Below, in pieces: positions 26,251 to 36,932 of a stretch of DNA of 64,000 nt. A program made the position numbers and the translations under genes. Origin of the DNA: an uncultured Trueperaceae bacterium (lineage in GTDB: Bacteria > Deinococcota > Deinococci > Deinococcales > Trueperaceae); assembly GCA_913057685.1 (NCBI GenBank), contig CAJXOA010000008.1:1-64000 (forward strand), given 5' to 3'. Numbering within the stretch: position 1 is the first letter of the stretch; each line of letters opens with the position of its first letter. The notes below the pieces were generated by a model. The model searched no databases and was not told the DNA's origin. It saw only the letters and a program-made list of their open reading frames with translations.

Positions 26251-27392
26251 GCCGCACCCCCTTCGAGGGCCTTCGCCACCCGCTCGTCGCGGACGACGCC
26301 GTCGTACGTCAGCAACGCCCCCGCGAGCACCTCGTCGCCCTCGGCGTCGAGCGCCAGCGCACCGGCCTCGTCGCTCCAGGCGTGCTCGACGAGCGCGTAC
26401 AGGTTCGAGGCGTACATCGCCGAGGCGTCGCGCGGGACGCGCGCCGGCAGGTTCGCGTGCCCCAGGATCCGGACGCCGTCCACGACGACCTCCTCGTCGG
26501 CGACGCTGCCCTCGACGTTGCCGCCGGTGGAGGCCGCCATGTCGACGATCACGCTGCCGGGCGCCATGCCCGCCACCATGTCGGCGTCGACGATGCGCGG
26601 CGCGGGCCGCCCGAACAGCTGCGCGGTCGTGATCACCACGTCCGCGCTCGCGACGACCTTCGCCATCTGCCGCCGTTGTTCGGCGAGCTGTTCGTCGGTG
26701 AGCTCCTTGGCGTACCCCTGCTCGGTCTGGCCGGTCTCGCCGACGTCCAGCTCGACGAACTTCGCGCCCAACGACTGGACCTGCTCCGCGACGACCGGGC
26801 GGGTGTCGTACGCCTCGACCCGCGCGCCGAGGCGCTTCGCCGTCGCGATCGCCTGCAGGCCGGCGACCCCGACGCCGACCACGAACACCCGCGCCGGCGC
26901 GATCGTGCCGGCCGGCGTGCTCATCATCGGGAACGACTTGGGGCTGCGCTCCGCGGCGAGGATCACCGCGGCGTACCCGCCGAGGCTCGCCTGGCTCGAG
27001 AGGGCGTCCATCTTCTGCGCGTAGCTGGTGCGGGGGACCAACTCGAGGCACAACGCCGCCAACCGCCGGTCGCGCGCCACCGTCACGAGTTCGGGTCGGC
27101 GGAACGGATCGAGGAACGAGGCGACGGCGCTACCCTCCGGCACGGCGCGCAACGTCGCCTCGTCGGGCGGGTTGAGCGCGAGCAGCACGTCGGAGGCGGC
27201 GAGCGCCTCGTCGCGCGGGGTGAGCGTGGCCCCGGCGTCGGCGTAGGCGTCGTCGGCGTAGTCCGCCGCCGCGCCGTAGCCGGGCTCGAGGTGGACCGTC
27301 CCCCCGAGCTTCACCAGGCGACCGACGACGTCGGGCGTGAGGGCCACCCGCCGTTCGCCGGGGGTGGGGTCGAGGACGCTGACGAAGTTCAT
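26247..27392 (-). CDS. pntA1: NAD(P) transhydrogenase subunit alpha, NAD-binding part
   Basis: Soluble domain I that binds NAD(H), 382 residues, related to alanine dehydrogenase. Motifs: ERRVALTPD near the N-terminus, RTSYAQKMDALSSQA, and the Rossmann motif VVGVGVAGLQAIATA followed by AYDTRP. The start ATG is five bases after an AATACT -10 box; an upstream in-frame start would run through that box. It heads the pnt operon and is divergent from pfkA. Confidence 0.96.
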   Translation of the reverse strand: MNFVSVLDPTPGERRVALTPDVVGRLVKLGGTVHLEPGYGAAADYADDAYADAGATLTPRDEALAASDVLLALNPPDEATLRAVPEGSAVASFLDPFRRPELVTVARDRRLAALCLELVPRTSYAQKMDALSSQASLGGYAAVILAAERSPKSFPMMSTPAGTIAPARVFVVGVGVAGLQAIATAKRLGARVEAYDTRPVVAEQVQSLGAKFVELDVGETGQTEQGYAKELTDEQLAEQRRQMAKVVASADVVITTAQLFGRPAPRIVDADMVAGMAPGSVIVDMAASTGGNVEGSVADEEVVVDGVRILGHANLPARVPRDASAMYASNLYALVEHAWSDEAGALALDAEGDEVLAGALLTYDGVVRDERVAKALEGGAA

Positions 27393-27397
27393 GCCGT

Positions 27398-27403
27398 AGT
27401 ATT
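27398..27403 (-). promoter_or_regulatory. -10 box AATACT of pnt operon (leaderless type)
   Basis: Minus-strand AATACT is five bases before the pntA1 ATG. No ribosome-binding site is present. Confidence 0.5.
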
Positions 27404-27486
27404 CCACGCCTCGCACGCCCGGGTGCGCGTCGCCCACCCGACGCACCCCGACCCCGGGGGCGCGGGGGCGGGCGCCGAGGCGTGGC

Positions 27487-27492
27487 TATACT
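27487..27492 (+). promoter_or_regulatory. -10 box TATACT of pfkA (leaderless type)
   Basis: TATACT, close to consensus, is eight bases before the pfkA ATG. No ribosome-binding site or clear -35 is seen. Confidence 0.6.
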
Positions 27493-27500
27493 GCGCCGCG

Positions 27501-28469
27501 ATGAAGCACATCGGCGTACTCACCAGCGGCGGCGACGCGCCCGGCATGAACGCCGCGATCCGCGCCGTCGTCCGCACCGCCATCGCCCGCGGGGCGCGCG
27601 TCAGCGCCATCTACCGCGGCTACCAGGGGCTGCTCGAGGACGACGCCCGCGAACTGGGGGCGCGCAGCGTCGCGAACATCATCCAGCGCGGCGGCACGAT
27701 CCTGCGCACCGCCCGCTCGAAACGCTTCGAGACGCCCGAGGCGCGCGCGGAGGCCGCCGAGATCCTGCGCCGGCGGGGGATCGACGCGCTCGTCGTGATC
27801 GGCGGGGACGGCAGCTTCCGCGGGGCGCACCGGATGCACGAGGAGCACGGCTTCGACGTCATCGGCGTGCCCGCCACCATCGACAACGACATCGCCGGAA
27901 CCGACGTCTCGATCGGCTTCAACACCGCGATGAACGTCGCCCTCGAGGCGGTCGACCGCCTGCGCGACACCGCGGCGAGCCACGACCGGCTGTTCCTCGT
28001 CGAGGTCATGGGCCGCAACGCCGGGCACATCGCGCTGAACGTCGGCGTGGCCGGCGGGGCGGAGGCGATCCTGATCCCCGAACGCGAATCCGACGTCGCC
28101 GACGTCGCCGACGCGCTCGTCGCCGCGCAGGAGCGCGGGAAGACCAGCAGCATCGTCGTCGTCGCCGAGGGCGCGGTGCCCGGGGGGGCGCTGGCGCTGC
28201 AGCGCACGATCAACGAGCGCAGCGGCTACGAGGTCCGCACCGTCATCCTCGGGCACACGCAGCGGGGGGGGACGCCCTCGACCCGCGACCGGGTGCTCGC
28301 CTCGCGCCTCGGCTTCATGGCGGTGGACGCCCTCCTGGCCGGGCGGACCGGGGAGATGGTCGGGGTCGACAAGCGCGGGACCGTGTCGGTCCCCCTCGAG
28401 CAGGTGTGGAACACCGAGAAACCGATCGACGAGCAGCTCCTCGAGCTCGCCGCCGTCCTGGCGATCTAG
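27501..28469 (+). CDS. pfkA: ATP-dependent 6-phosphofructokinase
   Basis: Commits fructose 6-phosphate to glycolysis; 322 residues, the bacterial PfkA size. Motifs: LTSGGDAPGMNAAIR, IGGDGSFRG, PATIDNDI with the catalytic Asp, and LGHTQRGGTPS. Gly rather than Asp after GGD predicts ATP, not pyrophosphate, as donor. The ATG follows TATACT by eight bases. It is divergent from pnt, whose NADPH role may balance glycolytic flux (inference). Confidence 0.95.
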   Translation: MKHIGVLTSGGDAPGMNAAIRAVVRTAIARGARVSAIYRGYQGLLEDDARELGARSVANIIQRGGTILRTARSKRFETPEARAEAAEILRRRGIDALVVIGGDGSFRGAHRMHEEHGFDVIGVPATIDNDIAGTDVSIGFNTAMNVALEAVDRLRDTAASHDRLFLVEVMGRNAGHIALNVGVAGGAEAILIPERESDVADVADALVAAQERGKTSSIVVVAEGAVPGGALALQRTINERSGYEVRTVILGHTQRGGTPSTRDRVLASRLGFMAVDALLAGRTGEMVGVDKRGTVSVPLEQVWNTEKPIDEQLLELAAVLAI

Positions 28470-28506
28470 GCCGGGCCCCCCGGGACGTCTAGCCCTGGTC
28501 CGGGAG

Positions 28507-28527
28507 GTAGGAGGGCTTCCATCCTAC
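28507..28527 (+). promoter_or_regulatory. inverted repeat upstream of SDR gene
   Basis: GTAGGA (28507-28512) and TCCTAC (28522-28527) flank nine bases, with two more pairs inside. It could be an operator or a pfkA terminator stem; there is no T-run. Confidence 0.4.
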
Positions 28528-28546
28528 TCGTGAACGATTTCACGAG
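28527..28546 (+). promoter_or_regulatory. 20-bp inverted repeat CTCGTGAA-N4-TTCACGAG
   Basis: A perfect 8-bp inverted repeat with a 4-base spacer abuts the preceding repeat. Its core GTGA-N6-TCAC resembles CRP/FNR-family half-sites. It lies 67-86 bases before the SDR start, so it is a candidate operator. Confidence 0.5.
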
Positions 28547-28612
28547 AGGGTGGGTGCGCGCCCCATCCCCTCCCCCCGCGCGCGCGACGTCCCCACGGAA
28601 AGGACCCCCACC

Positions 28613-29350
28613 ATGGGCAAACTCGACGGCAAGGTCGCCCTCATCAGCGGAGGCGCCCGCGGCATGGGCGCCGCCGACGCCGAAATCCTCCTCCGGAACG
28701 GCGCGAAGGTCATGATCGCCGACGTCCTCGACGACGAGGGCGCCGCCACCGCCGCCCGTCTCGGGGACGACTGCCGCTTCGTGCACCTCGACGTCACCCG
28801 CGACGAGGACTGGAAGGCGGCGGTCGCCGCCACCGTCGACGCGTTCGGATCGCTCGACGTCCTCGTCAACAACGCCGGCATCGTCCTGCAGGCGCCGCTC
28901 GAGACGATGGACAGCGACGACTTCCGCCGCGTCATCGACATCAACCTCACCGGCGTCTACCTGGGCATGAAGTACGCCATCCCCGCGCTCAAGGCGTCGG
29001 GCGACGCGTGCATCGTCAACATCTCCTCCACCGCCGGCCTCATGGGCTACCAGAACACCGGTGCCTACGTCGCCAGCAAGTGGGGCGTGCGCGGGATGAC
29101 CAAGACGGCGGCGATGGAGCTCGGGCCGCACGGGATCCGCGTCAACTCCATCCACCCCGGCCTCGTGTGGACGCCGATGACGGAGGGCATGAGCGACGCG
29201 ATCTTCGCGAACCAGGCGCTCCCCCGCGCCGGCACCACCGACGAACTCGCCAAGCTCCTGCTCTTCATCGTTGCCGACGCGACCTACTCCACCGGTTCGG
29301 AGTTCGTGGCCGGCGGCGGCCAGACCCTCGGCCCCGTCGCGCGCGACTGA
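28613..29350 (+). CDS. SDR family oxidoreductase
   Basis: Classical short-chain dehydrogenase, 245 residues. The cofactor motif GGARGMGAADA lies near residue 13, an Asp (IADVLDDE) after beta-2 suggests NAD(H) preference, NNAG is present in VLVNNAGIV, and the catalytic Ser-Tyr-Lys are in ISSTAG and YVASK. Closest in style to glucose dehydrogenase/hydroxysteroid dehydrogenase-like SDRs; substrate unknown. The ATG has GAAAGGA upstream. It is monocistronic, behind tandem inverted repeats. Confidence 0.88.
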   Translation: MGKLDGKVALISGGARGMGAADAEILLRNGAKVMIADVLDDEGAATAARLGDDCRFVHLDVTRDEDWKAAVAATVDAFGSLDVLVNNAGIVLQAPLETMDSDDFRRVIDINLTGVYLGMKYAIPALKASGDACIVNISSTAGLMGYQNTGAYVASKWGVRGMTKTAAMELGPHGIRVNSIHPGLVWTPMTEGMSDAIFANQALPRAGTTDELAKLLLFIVADATYSTGSEFVAGGGQTLGPVARD

Positions 29351-29366
29351 GGCGCAGCGTCCCCGC

Positions 29367-29399
29367 GCGCGGCACGTCCGCTCCGGCGGCGTGCCGCGC
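29367..29399. terminator. terminator between SDR gene and tyrS
   Basis: A 10-bp stem (29367-29376 with 29390-29399), extended inside by three pairs, lies between convergent genes. It can serve both. Confidence 0.55.
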
Positions 29400-29431
29400 C
29401 CCCCGCGCCGGCGCGCGTGCGCCGTCGCCGG

Positions 29432-32564
<3,133 letters not shown>

Positions 32565-32569
32565 ACCGC

Positions 32570-32575
32570 AATCTA
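32570..32575 (-). promoter_or_regulatory. -10 box TAGATT of patatin-like gene (leaderless type)
   Basis: Minus-strand TAGATT is five bases before the GTG. No ribosome-binding site. Confidence 0.55.
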
Positions 32576-32621
32576 GCGCGCCACCACCCCCAGCGCGGTC
32601 GCGCGCGCACGCCCCCGCTGC

Positions 32622-32627
32622 TAGCCT
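32622..32627 (+). promoter_or_regulatory. -10 box TAGCCT of glycosyltransferase gene (leaderless type)
   Basis: TAGCCT is six bases before the GTG at 32634. The two divergent -10 boxes of this intergenic region are 46 bases apart. Confidence 0.55.
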
Positions 32628-32633
32628 GCCGTC

Positions 32634-33620
32634 GTGCCCCTCGTCCGCGTCGCCCTCGTCCACTACCGGACGCCCACCCTCCTCGCCCGCGCCGTCGCGG
32701 CGTACGCGCGCGAAGCGCCGGACGTCCCGCTCGAGGTGGTCGACCCGGGCGGCCCCGCCGACGACGGGCAGGACGGCATGGGCGACGCAATGGGCGACGG
32801 CGTCGCCGACGCCCTCGCCCCCCACCCCCACGCCACCTGGCGGGCGGTCGCGAACGTCGGCTACGCCGCGGTCGTGAACGACGTCCTGCGCCGCGCCGTC
32901 GCGCACGACGGTGCGAGCGACGACGACCTGCTCCTCGTCGCGAACGCCGACGCCTGGCCGCACCCCGGGACGCTCGCCGCGCTCCTGGCGCCGTTCCACG
33001 ACCCGCGCGTCGCCCTGAGCGGTCCGCTCCTGCGCACCCCCGACGGCGCCCTCGAACCGCTCGGGCTCCCCTACCGCGTGCTGCAGCGGCGGGTGGTGGG
33101 CGGTCCCCACGCCGCCACCGAGGCGACGTGGCTGTCCGGCGCCCTGCTGGTCGTCCGCACCGTAGCGGCGGCGGACGCGGGCGGGATGGACGAAGCGCTG
33201 CGCTTCGGCAACGAGGACCTCGAGTGGGGCGTCCGCCTCCGCCGGCGCGGGTGGCGCCTCCGCCTCGTCGGCGCGGAGGCGACGCACGTCGGGGGGGCGT
33301 CCACGCCCCCCGAAGGCCGGTTCCTCGTCGAAGGGCTCCGCGGGGGGCTCGTCACCACCCGCCGCTTCCTGGGGCCCGTCGCCGCCGGCGGGCACCGCGC
33401 CGCGGTCGCGGCGTGGGCGGCGGCGCGCGCCGCGACCGCGCCCGCCGCGCAGCGGCCCGCGTGGCGGGCCGCCCTCCGCATGCTCGCGCGCGGTCGGCTC
33501 GGCGCGTCGCCGTTCGGCGCGACCCTCGACGCACCCGCCGACGGCTTCCCCGCCGCCTGGCCCCCTACCGACGCGCCGCGCGACCCGACGCCGCACGCCA
33601 CCGTCGTGGAGGCGCCGTGA
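32634..33620 (+). CDS. family 2 glycosyltransferase
   Basis: GT-A fold transferase, 328 residues, likely acting at the inner face of the membrane on a cell-surface glycan. Visible: VALVHYRTPTLLARAV at the N-terminus, the nucleotide-sugar region ANVGYAAVVNDVLRRA, a DxD-equivalent NADAWPHP, and the acceptor-site GNEDLEWGVRLRRRGW. The pattern resembles rhamnosyltransferase-type GT2 enzymes. Sugar and acceptor are unknown. It overlaps the next gene by four bases (GTGA). Confidence 0.85.
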   Translation: MPLVRVALVHYRTPTLLARAVAAYAREAPDVPLEVVDPGGPADDGQDGMGDAMGDGVADALAPHPHATWRAVANVGYAAVVNDVLRRAVAHDGASDDDLLLVANADAWPHPGTLAALLAPFHDPRVALSGPLLRTPDGALEPLGLPYRVLQRRVVGGPHAATEATWLSGALLVVRTVAAADAGGMDEALRFGNEDLEWGVRLRRRGWRLRLVGAEATHVGGASTPPEGRFLVEGLRGGLVTTRRFLGPVAAGGHRAAVAAWAAARAATAPAAQRPAWRAALRMLARGRLGASPFGATLDAPADGFPAAWPPTDAPRDPTPHATVVEAP

Positions 33621-34360
33621 CCCTCGCCGCGCTCGCCGGCGCGGTCCCGGCCCGCCCGTTCGTCGCCGCCGCCCTCCTCGCCGCCGGCCTGCTGGTCGTC
33701 GCGGCGGTCGCCGTGTCGCTCCGCAGCCCCCGCACCCGCCCGCCGTTCGGGGCGGACGCCGCGCCCGTCGCCCTCGCCGCCCTCCTCGCCGCCCTCGCCT
33801 GGCGCGCGGCGGGGGACGCCCTCGCCGGCGCCGACGCCGCGGCCCCCGCCCGCGAGGCGCTCGCGTGGGCGCCGTGGGCGCCGCTCGTCCTCCTCGCCGT
33901 CGCCCGCGGTCCACTCCTCGCCGCGCCGGCGGCGCTCGGCTTCGCGGCGTTCGGCGGGTACGCCGGGACCGCCGAACCCGCCGCCCTCCAGGGCGTCGTC
34001 GCGGTCCTCGTGAGCGGCTGGTGGGCGCTCCAGCCCACCCCCGCGGAGCGCCGGACGGCCGCCCCCCTCGCGCTGCTCGCGGGGGCGGTCCTGGCGACGG
34101 CGACCGTCGGCTGGGCCGCGCAGGTCGCCGCCACCGGCCGCGCCCCGCAACCCAGCGACCTGCTCGCCCTCGCCGACCGGCCGGGGGTCCTGGCCGCCCT
34201 CGTCCTGGTGGCCCTCGCCTTCGCCGCACCCCCGCCGGCGTGGTGGCGGGCCGCCGCCGGACCGGCCGACCCGGGCGCTACGAATGCGCCGGCGCGCCGC
34301 ACACGCGCCGCGCGCCGGCTCACGCCGCCCCCCGACCCGGGTCCGCTCCGCCGCCGCTAA
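33617..34360 (+). CDS. hypothetical multi-pass membrane protein
   Basis: A 247-residue Ala/Leu-rich protein with about six hydrophobic segments and a basic, Pro-rich C-terminus. I recognise no family. It starts with GTG overlapping the glycosyltransferase stop, so it is translated with it and may act in the same glycan step (inference). Its stop overlaps the stop of the convergent histidine kinase gene. Confidence 0.6.
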   Translation: MTLAALAGAVPARPFVAAALLAAGLLVVAAVAVSLRSPRTRPPFGADAAPVALAALLAALAWRAAGDALAGADAAAPAREALAWAPWAPLVLLAVARGPLLAAPAALGFAAFGGYAGTAEPAALQGVVAVLVSGWWALQPTPAERRTAAPLALLAGAVLATATVGWAAQVAATGRAPQPSDLLALADRPGVLAALVLVALAFAAPPPAWWRAAAGPADPGATNAPARRTRAARRLTPPPDPGPLRRR

Positions 34361-35391
34361 CCGTCGTCGGCCGGAACGCCCTCGTCGGGGCGTCGCTCGA
34401 CGTCGCGCTGCCAGGGGGTCGGCCGCCGCGCGGGCGCCGTGACGCCGAACGCGTTCCCGGCCTCGCCCCCCTCGTGCCATGGCGCCCCCCACGCTTCGCC
34501 GCCCCACCGCTCGGCGATCGAGCGCACGACGTACAGCCCCAACCCCCGACCCTGGCTGGATTCCGACGCGCGCCCTCGCGCGTGCAGCTCGAACAACGCC
34601 TCGACCCCCGCCGGATCGAGCGGTGCGCCCCGGTCGCGAACGCGGAGCGTCACGACCTCCCCCTGCTCGCGCGCCTCGACGACGACCTCCGCGCCGTCGG
34701 GCCCGTGCACCGCGGCGTTCTCGAGGAGGTTCACGAGGACCTGCAGGACCTTGTCGGGGTCCGCCCACACCGTCTCCGCGCGCACGTCGCGGCGGACCCG
34801 CACCGCGTGCCGCTCGAGGGTGTCCCCCAGCACGCCGATCGCCCGCTCGACGGTCGATGCGACGTCGACGCTTCGCGCACGGGGCGGCGAGACGTCGACC
34901 GTGAGGTCCTCCAGAAGCCGCACGAGGCGTTCCGCCTCGTCGCTCGCGCGCAGCAGGAACCGCGCGCGCAGGTCCTCCTCCAAGTCCGGATACGCCAACG
35001 CCTCCAGGGTCGAACGGATCGTCGTCACCGGCGTCCGCAACTCGTGCGACAACACCGCCAACAACTCGCGCGCGTCCTCCTGCGCGGAGCGCGCCTCGGT
35101 GACGTCGCGCAACGCCAAGCCCCCCTCGACGCGTTCGACCTCCACCCGGCGACCGCGGACCGTCAACTCCTCGCGCCCCCCGTTCCACCACACCCGCTCC
35201 AGCCGGTGGTCGCGGAGCGCCGCGATCAGCGTCCCCCCGACCGCCGCCTCCGGGTCGGTCCCCAGCATCGACGCGGCGGCGGCGTTCAGGAACGTCACGC
35301 GGTCGTCGCGAATGGCGACGACCCCTTCGGCGAGGCCGTCCAACAGGCGGGCGAGCGCCGGGTCGAGCGCCGGGTCAGGTGGGGTCGTCAT
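34357..35391 (-). CDS. PhoR-like sensor histidine kinase, no membrane segment
   Basis: Two-component kinase, 344 residues. A PAS-like domain (about 10-100, GLAEGVVAIRDDRVTFLNAAA) precedes the HisKA dimerisation helix with phosphoacceptor His116 in SHELRTPVT, then the HATPase domain with the N-box LLENAAVHG and G-boxes VRDRG and GRGLGLYVV. Unlike most PhoR proteins it shows no transmembrane helix, so it should be cytoplasmic and sense through the PAS domain or a partner. It overlaps the response regulator gene by 17 bases. Association with phosphate is inferred from the PhoB-like partner and phoU next door. Confidence 0.85.
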   Translation of the reverse strand: MTTPPDPALDPALARLLDGLAEGVVAIRDDRVTFLNAAAASMLGTDPEAAVGGTLIAALRDHRLERVWWNGGREELTVRGRRVEVERVEGGLALRDVTEARSAQEDARELLAVLSHELRTPVTTIRSTLEALAYPDLEEDLRARFLLRASDEAERLVRLLEDLTVDVSPPRARSVDVASTVERAIGVLGDTLERHAVRVRRDVRAETVWADPDKVLQVLVNLLENAAVHGPDGAEVVVEAREQGEVVTLRVRDRGAPLDPAGVEALFELHARGRASESSQGRGLGLYVVRSIAERWGGEAWGAPWHEGGEAGNAFGVTAPARRPTPWQRDVERRPDEGVPADDG

Positions 35392-36073
35392 GAACGAACC
35401 GGTAGCCCCTTCCGCGGACCGTCTCGATGCGTCCCTCGCCGAGCCGCTGCCGGATCTGCGCGACGTGCTGGTCGACCGTCCGCTCGGTCCCCAGGAACGA
35501 TTCGCCCCAGACGCGGTCGAGGAGTTCGTTGCGGGAGAACACCCGCCCCGGGTGGCTGGCGAGGAAGGCGACGAGCTCGAACTCGCGGCGGGTCAGGGAC
35601 ACCGGCCGGCCGGCGACGGTGACCTGCGCCGCGTCCTGATCGACGCTCAGGTCGCCGACCTGCACCTGCCGGCGCTGCGGCGCGCGGCGCAACAACGCCT
35701 TGATGCGGGCGACGAGCTCGTGTGCACTGAACGGCTTGACGAGGTAGTCGTCCGCACCGGACTCGAGGCCCTCCACCCGGTCGACCTCGCTGGCGCGCGC
35801 GGTCAGCATCAACACCGGCAGGTCGTCGAGGGCGGGGTCGCGACGGAGCTGCGCCAGCAGCGCGTCGCCCGACGCGTCGGGCAGCATCCGGTCGAGGACG
35901 ACGAGGTCGACGGTCCGGATGCGCTCCCAGGCGGCGGCGACCGTCTCCGCCTCCGCCGTCCGGTACCCCGCGCGAGCGAGGTGCAGCACGACCAACTCGC
36001 GCACCGCGGGGTCGTCCTCGACGACCAGCACGACCGCGTCGGAGGGCGCGGGGGAGCGGGGGGTAGCGTTCAC
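35375..36073 (-). CDS. phoB: PhoB-like response regulator (OmpR family)
   Basis: DNA-binding response regulator, 232 residues. The receiver has acidic Glu19-Asp20-Asp21, phosphoacceptor Asp61 and Lys113. The winged-helix C-terminal domain spans about 140-230 (SLTRREFELVAFLASHPGRVFSR). The GTG start follows TACAAT by seven bases. Two CTGACG half-sites 11 bases apart end ten bases before that -10 box, the classical Pho-box position, so autoregulation is likely. The name phoB is inferred from context. Confidence 0.85.
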   Translation of the reverse strand: MNATPRSPAPSDAVVLVVEDDPAVRELVVLHLARAGYRTAEAETVAAAWERIRTVDLVVLDRMLPDASGDALLAQLRRDPALDDLPVLMLTARASEVDRVEGLESGADDYLVKPFSAHELVARIKALLRRAPQRRQVQVGDLSVDQDAAQVTVAGRPVSLTRREFELVAFLASHPGRVFSRNELLDRVWGESFLGTERTVDQHVAQIRQRLGEGRIETVRGRGYRFVHDDPT

Positions 36074-36080
36074 GACGGCG

Positions 36081-36086
36081 ATTGTA
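36081..36086 (-). promoter_or_regulatory. -10 box TACAAT of phoB-phoR (leaderless type)
   Basis: Minus-strand TACAAT is seven bases before the phoB GTG. No -35 hexamer is present; direct repeats occupy that place, as in activator-dependent Pho promoters. Confidence 0.65.
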
Positions 36087-36096
36087 CGTCCGCGCG

Positions 36097-36113
36097 CGTC
36101 AGGTCGGCGTCAG
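36097..36113 (-). promoter_or_regulatory. Pho-box-like direct repeat before phoB
   Basis: CTGACG occurs twice on the minus strand, 11 bases apart (36113-36108 and 36102-36097), and the downstream copy ends ten bases before the -10. PhoB boxes are 7-bp half-sites with 11-bp period at this same position. Confidence 0.6.
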
Positions 36114-36135
36114 GGCGCACCGTCGCCGCGCGACG

Positions 36136-36152
36136 TTGACGTACCGCTGACG
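36136..36152 (+). promoter_or_regulatory. Pho-box-like direct repeat before phoU
   Basis: TTGACG (36136-36141) and CTGACG (36147-36152) repeat with an 11-base period on the plus strand, facing phoU. Distance to the -10 is longer (24 bases) than at phoB. Confidence 0.45.
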
Positions 36153-36176
36153 CGCGCGTGCCACCCTGCGGCATGC

Positions 36177-36182
36177 TAGGTT
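36177..36182 (+). promoter_or_regulatory. -10 box TAGGTT of phoU (leaderless type)
   Basis: TAGGTT is eight bases before the GTG at 36191. CATGCT at 36172-36177 is a competing -10. Confidence 0.45.
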
Positions 36183-36190
36183 CCGACCAC

Positions 36191-36829
36191 GTGAACGCAC
36201 TCGATGCCGAACTTCAGGACGTCTCCACCGAGATCGTGCGGATGCTCAGCCTCGTGCGCGAGTCGCTGGGGTACGCCCGCGCCGCGCTCGTCGACGCCGA
36301 ACCGGAGGCCGCGCTCGCCTGCCGCGACAACGACGCGGCGATCGACGAGGCACAGGACCGCATCGAACACACGATCCTCAGCATCATCGCGCGCCGCCAA
36401 CCGGCCGCCCGCGACCTGCGCTTCCTCGGCGCGATGCACCGCTCGCTCGCGGACGTCGAGCGGGCCGGCGACTACGCGGTGCACGTCGCGAACGCCGGCG
36501 CGGAGTTGGCGAGCGAACCGCCGCTCAAGAAGTACACCGACATGACGCGCATCCTCGAGGTCGAGGACCGCATGATCGACACGACGATCGCCGCCCTCGC
36601 CGACGGCGACGAAGCGAAGGCGCGTGCGTCGCTCGGGATGGACGAGGAGATCGACGAGCTGTACGAACAGATCCAGCGCGAGCTCCTGACGTACATGCTG
36701 GAGGACCCCCAAGCGATCACGAAGGCGACGAAGTTGTTGTCGGTCGGGCGCTACCTGGAGCGGCTCGGCGACCACCTCGAGAACGTCAACGAACATATCC
36801 TGTTCTGGTTGACCGCCGAACGCGTCTAG
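36191..36829 (+). CDS. phoU: phosphate signalling protein PhoU
   Basis: Negative regulator linking phosphate transport to the PhoR/PhoB pair; 212 residues of two three-helix bundles. Metal-binding motifs are ERAGDYAVHVA (first bundle) and ERLGDHLENVNEH (second). Two starts are possible: ATG at 36173 overlaps the -10 boxes, so I choose the GTG at 36191, eight bases after TAGGTT. It is divergent from phoB. The Pst transporter genes it normally accompanies are not in the window. Confidence 0.9.
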   Translation: MNALDAELQDVSTEIVRMLSLVRESLGYARAALVDAEPEAALACRDNDAAIDEAQDRIEHTILSIIARRQPAARDLRFLGAMHRSLADVERAGDYAVHVANAGAELASEPPLKKYTDMTRILEVEDRMIDTTIAALADGDEAKARASLGMDEEIDELYEQIQRELLTYMLEDPQAITKATKLLSVGRYLERLGDHLENVNEHILFWLTAERV

Positions 36830-36919
36830 CGACCCCGCCCCCCCGCGCACGCCCCCCGCGCGCCCCCACCGCACCCCGTCGCGCACGGCCGGAATCGCCC
36901 GAGCGCCCGGGCCGTCGGG

Positions 36920-36925
36920 TACGCT
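36920..36925 (+). promoter_or_regulatory. -10 box TACGCT of amidase gene (leaderless type)
   Basis: TACGCT is seven bases before the ATG at 36933. Confidence 0.55.
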
Positions 36926-36932
36926 CGCGCGG

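Noticed and set aside
24448-27024. 858-codon open frame opposite pntA/pntB
   Set aside because: It is the complement of three recognised transhydrogenase genes and has a His/Arg/Gly composition typical of shadow frames.
36173-36190. ATG start for phoU at 36173
   Set aside because: It overlaps the candidate -10 boxes and adds six residues not typical of the family; the GTG at 36191 fits the leaderless pattern.
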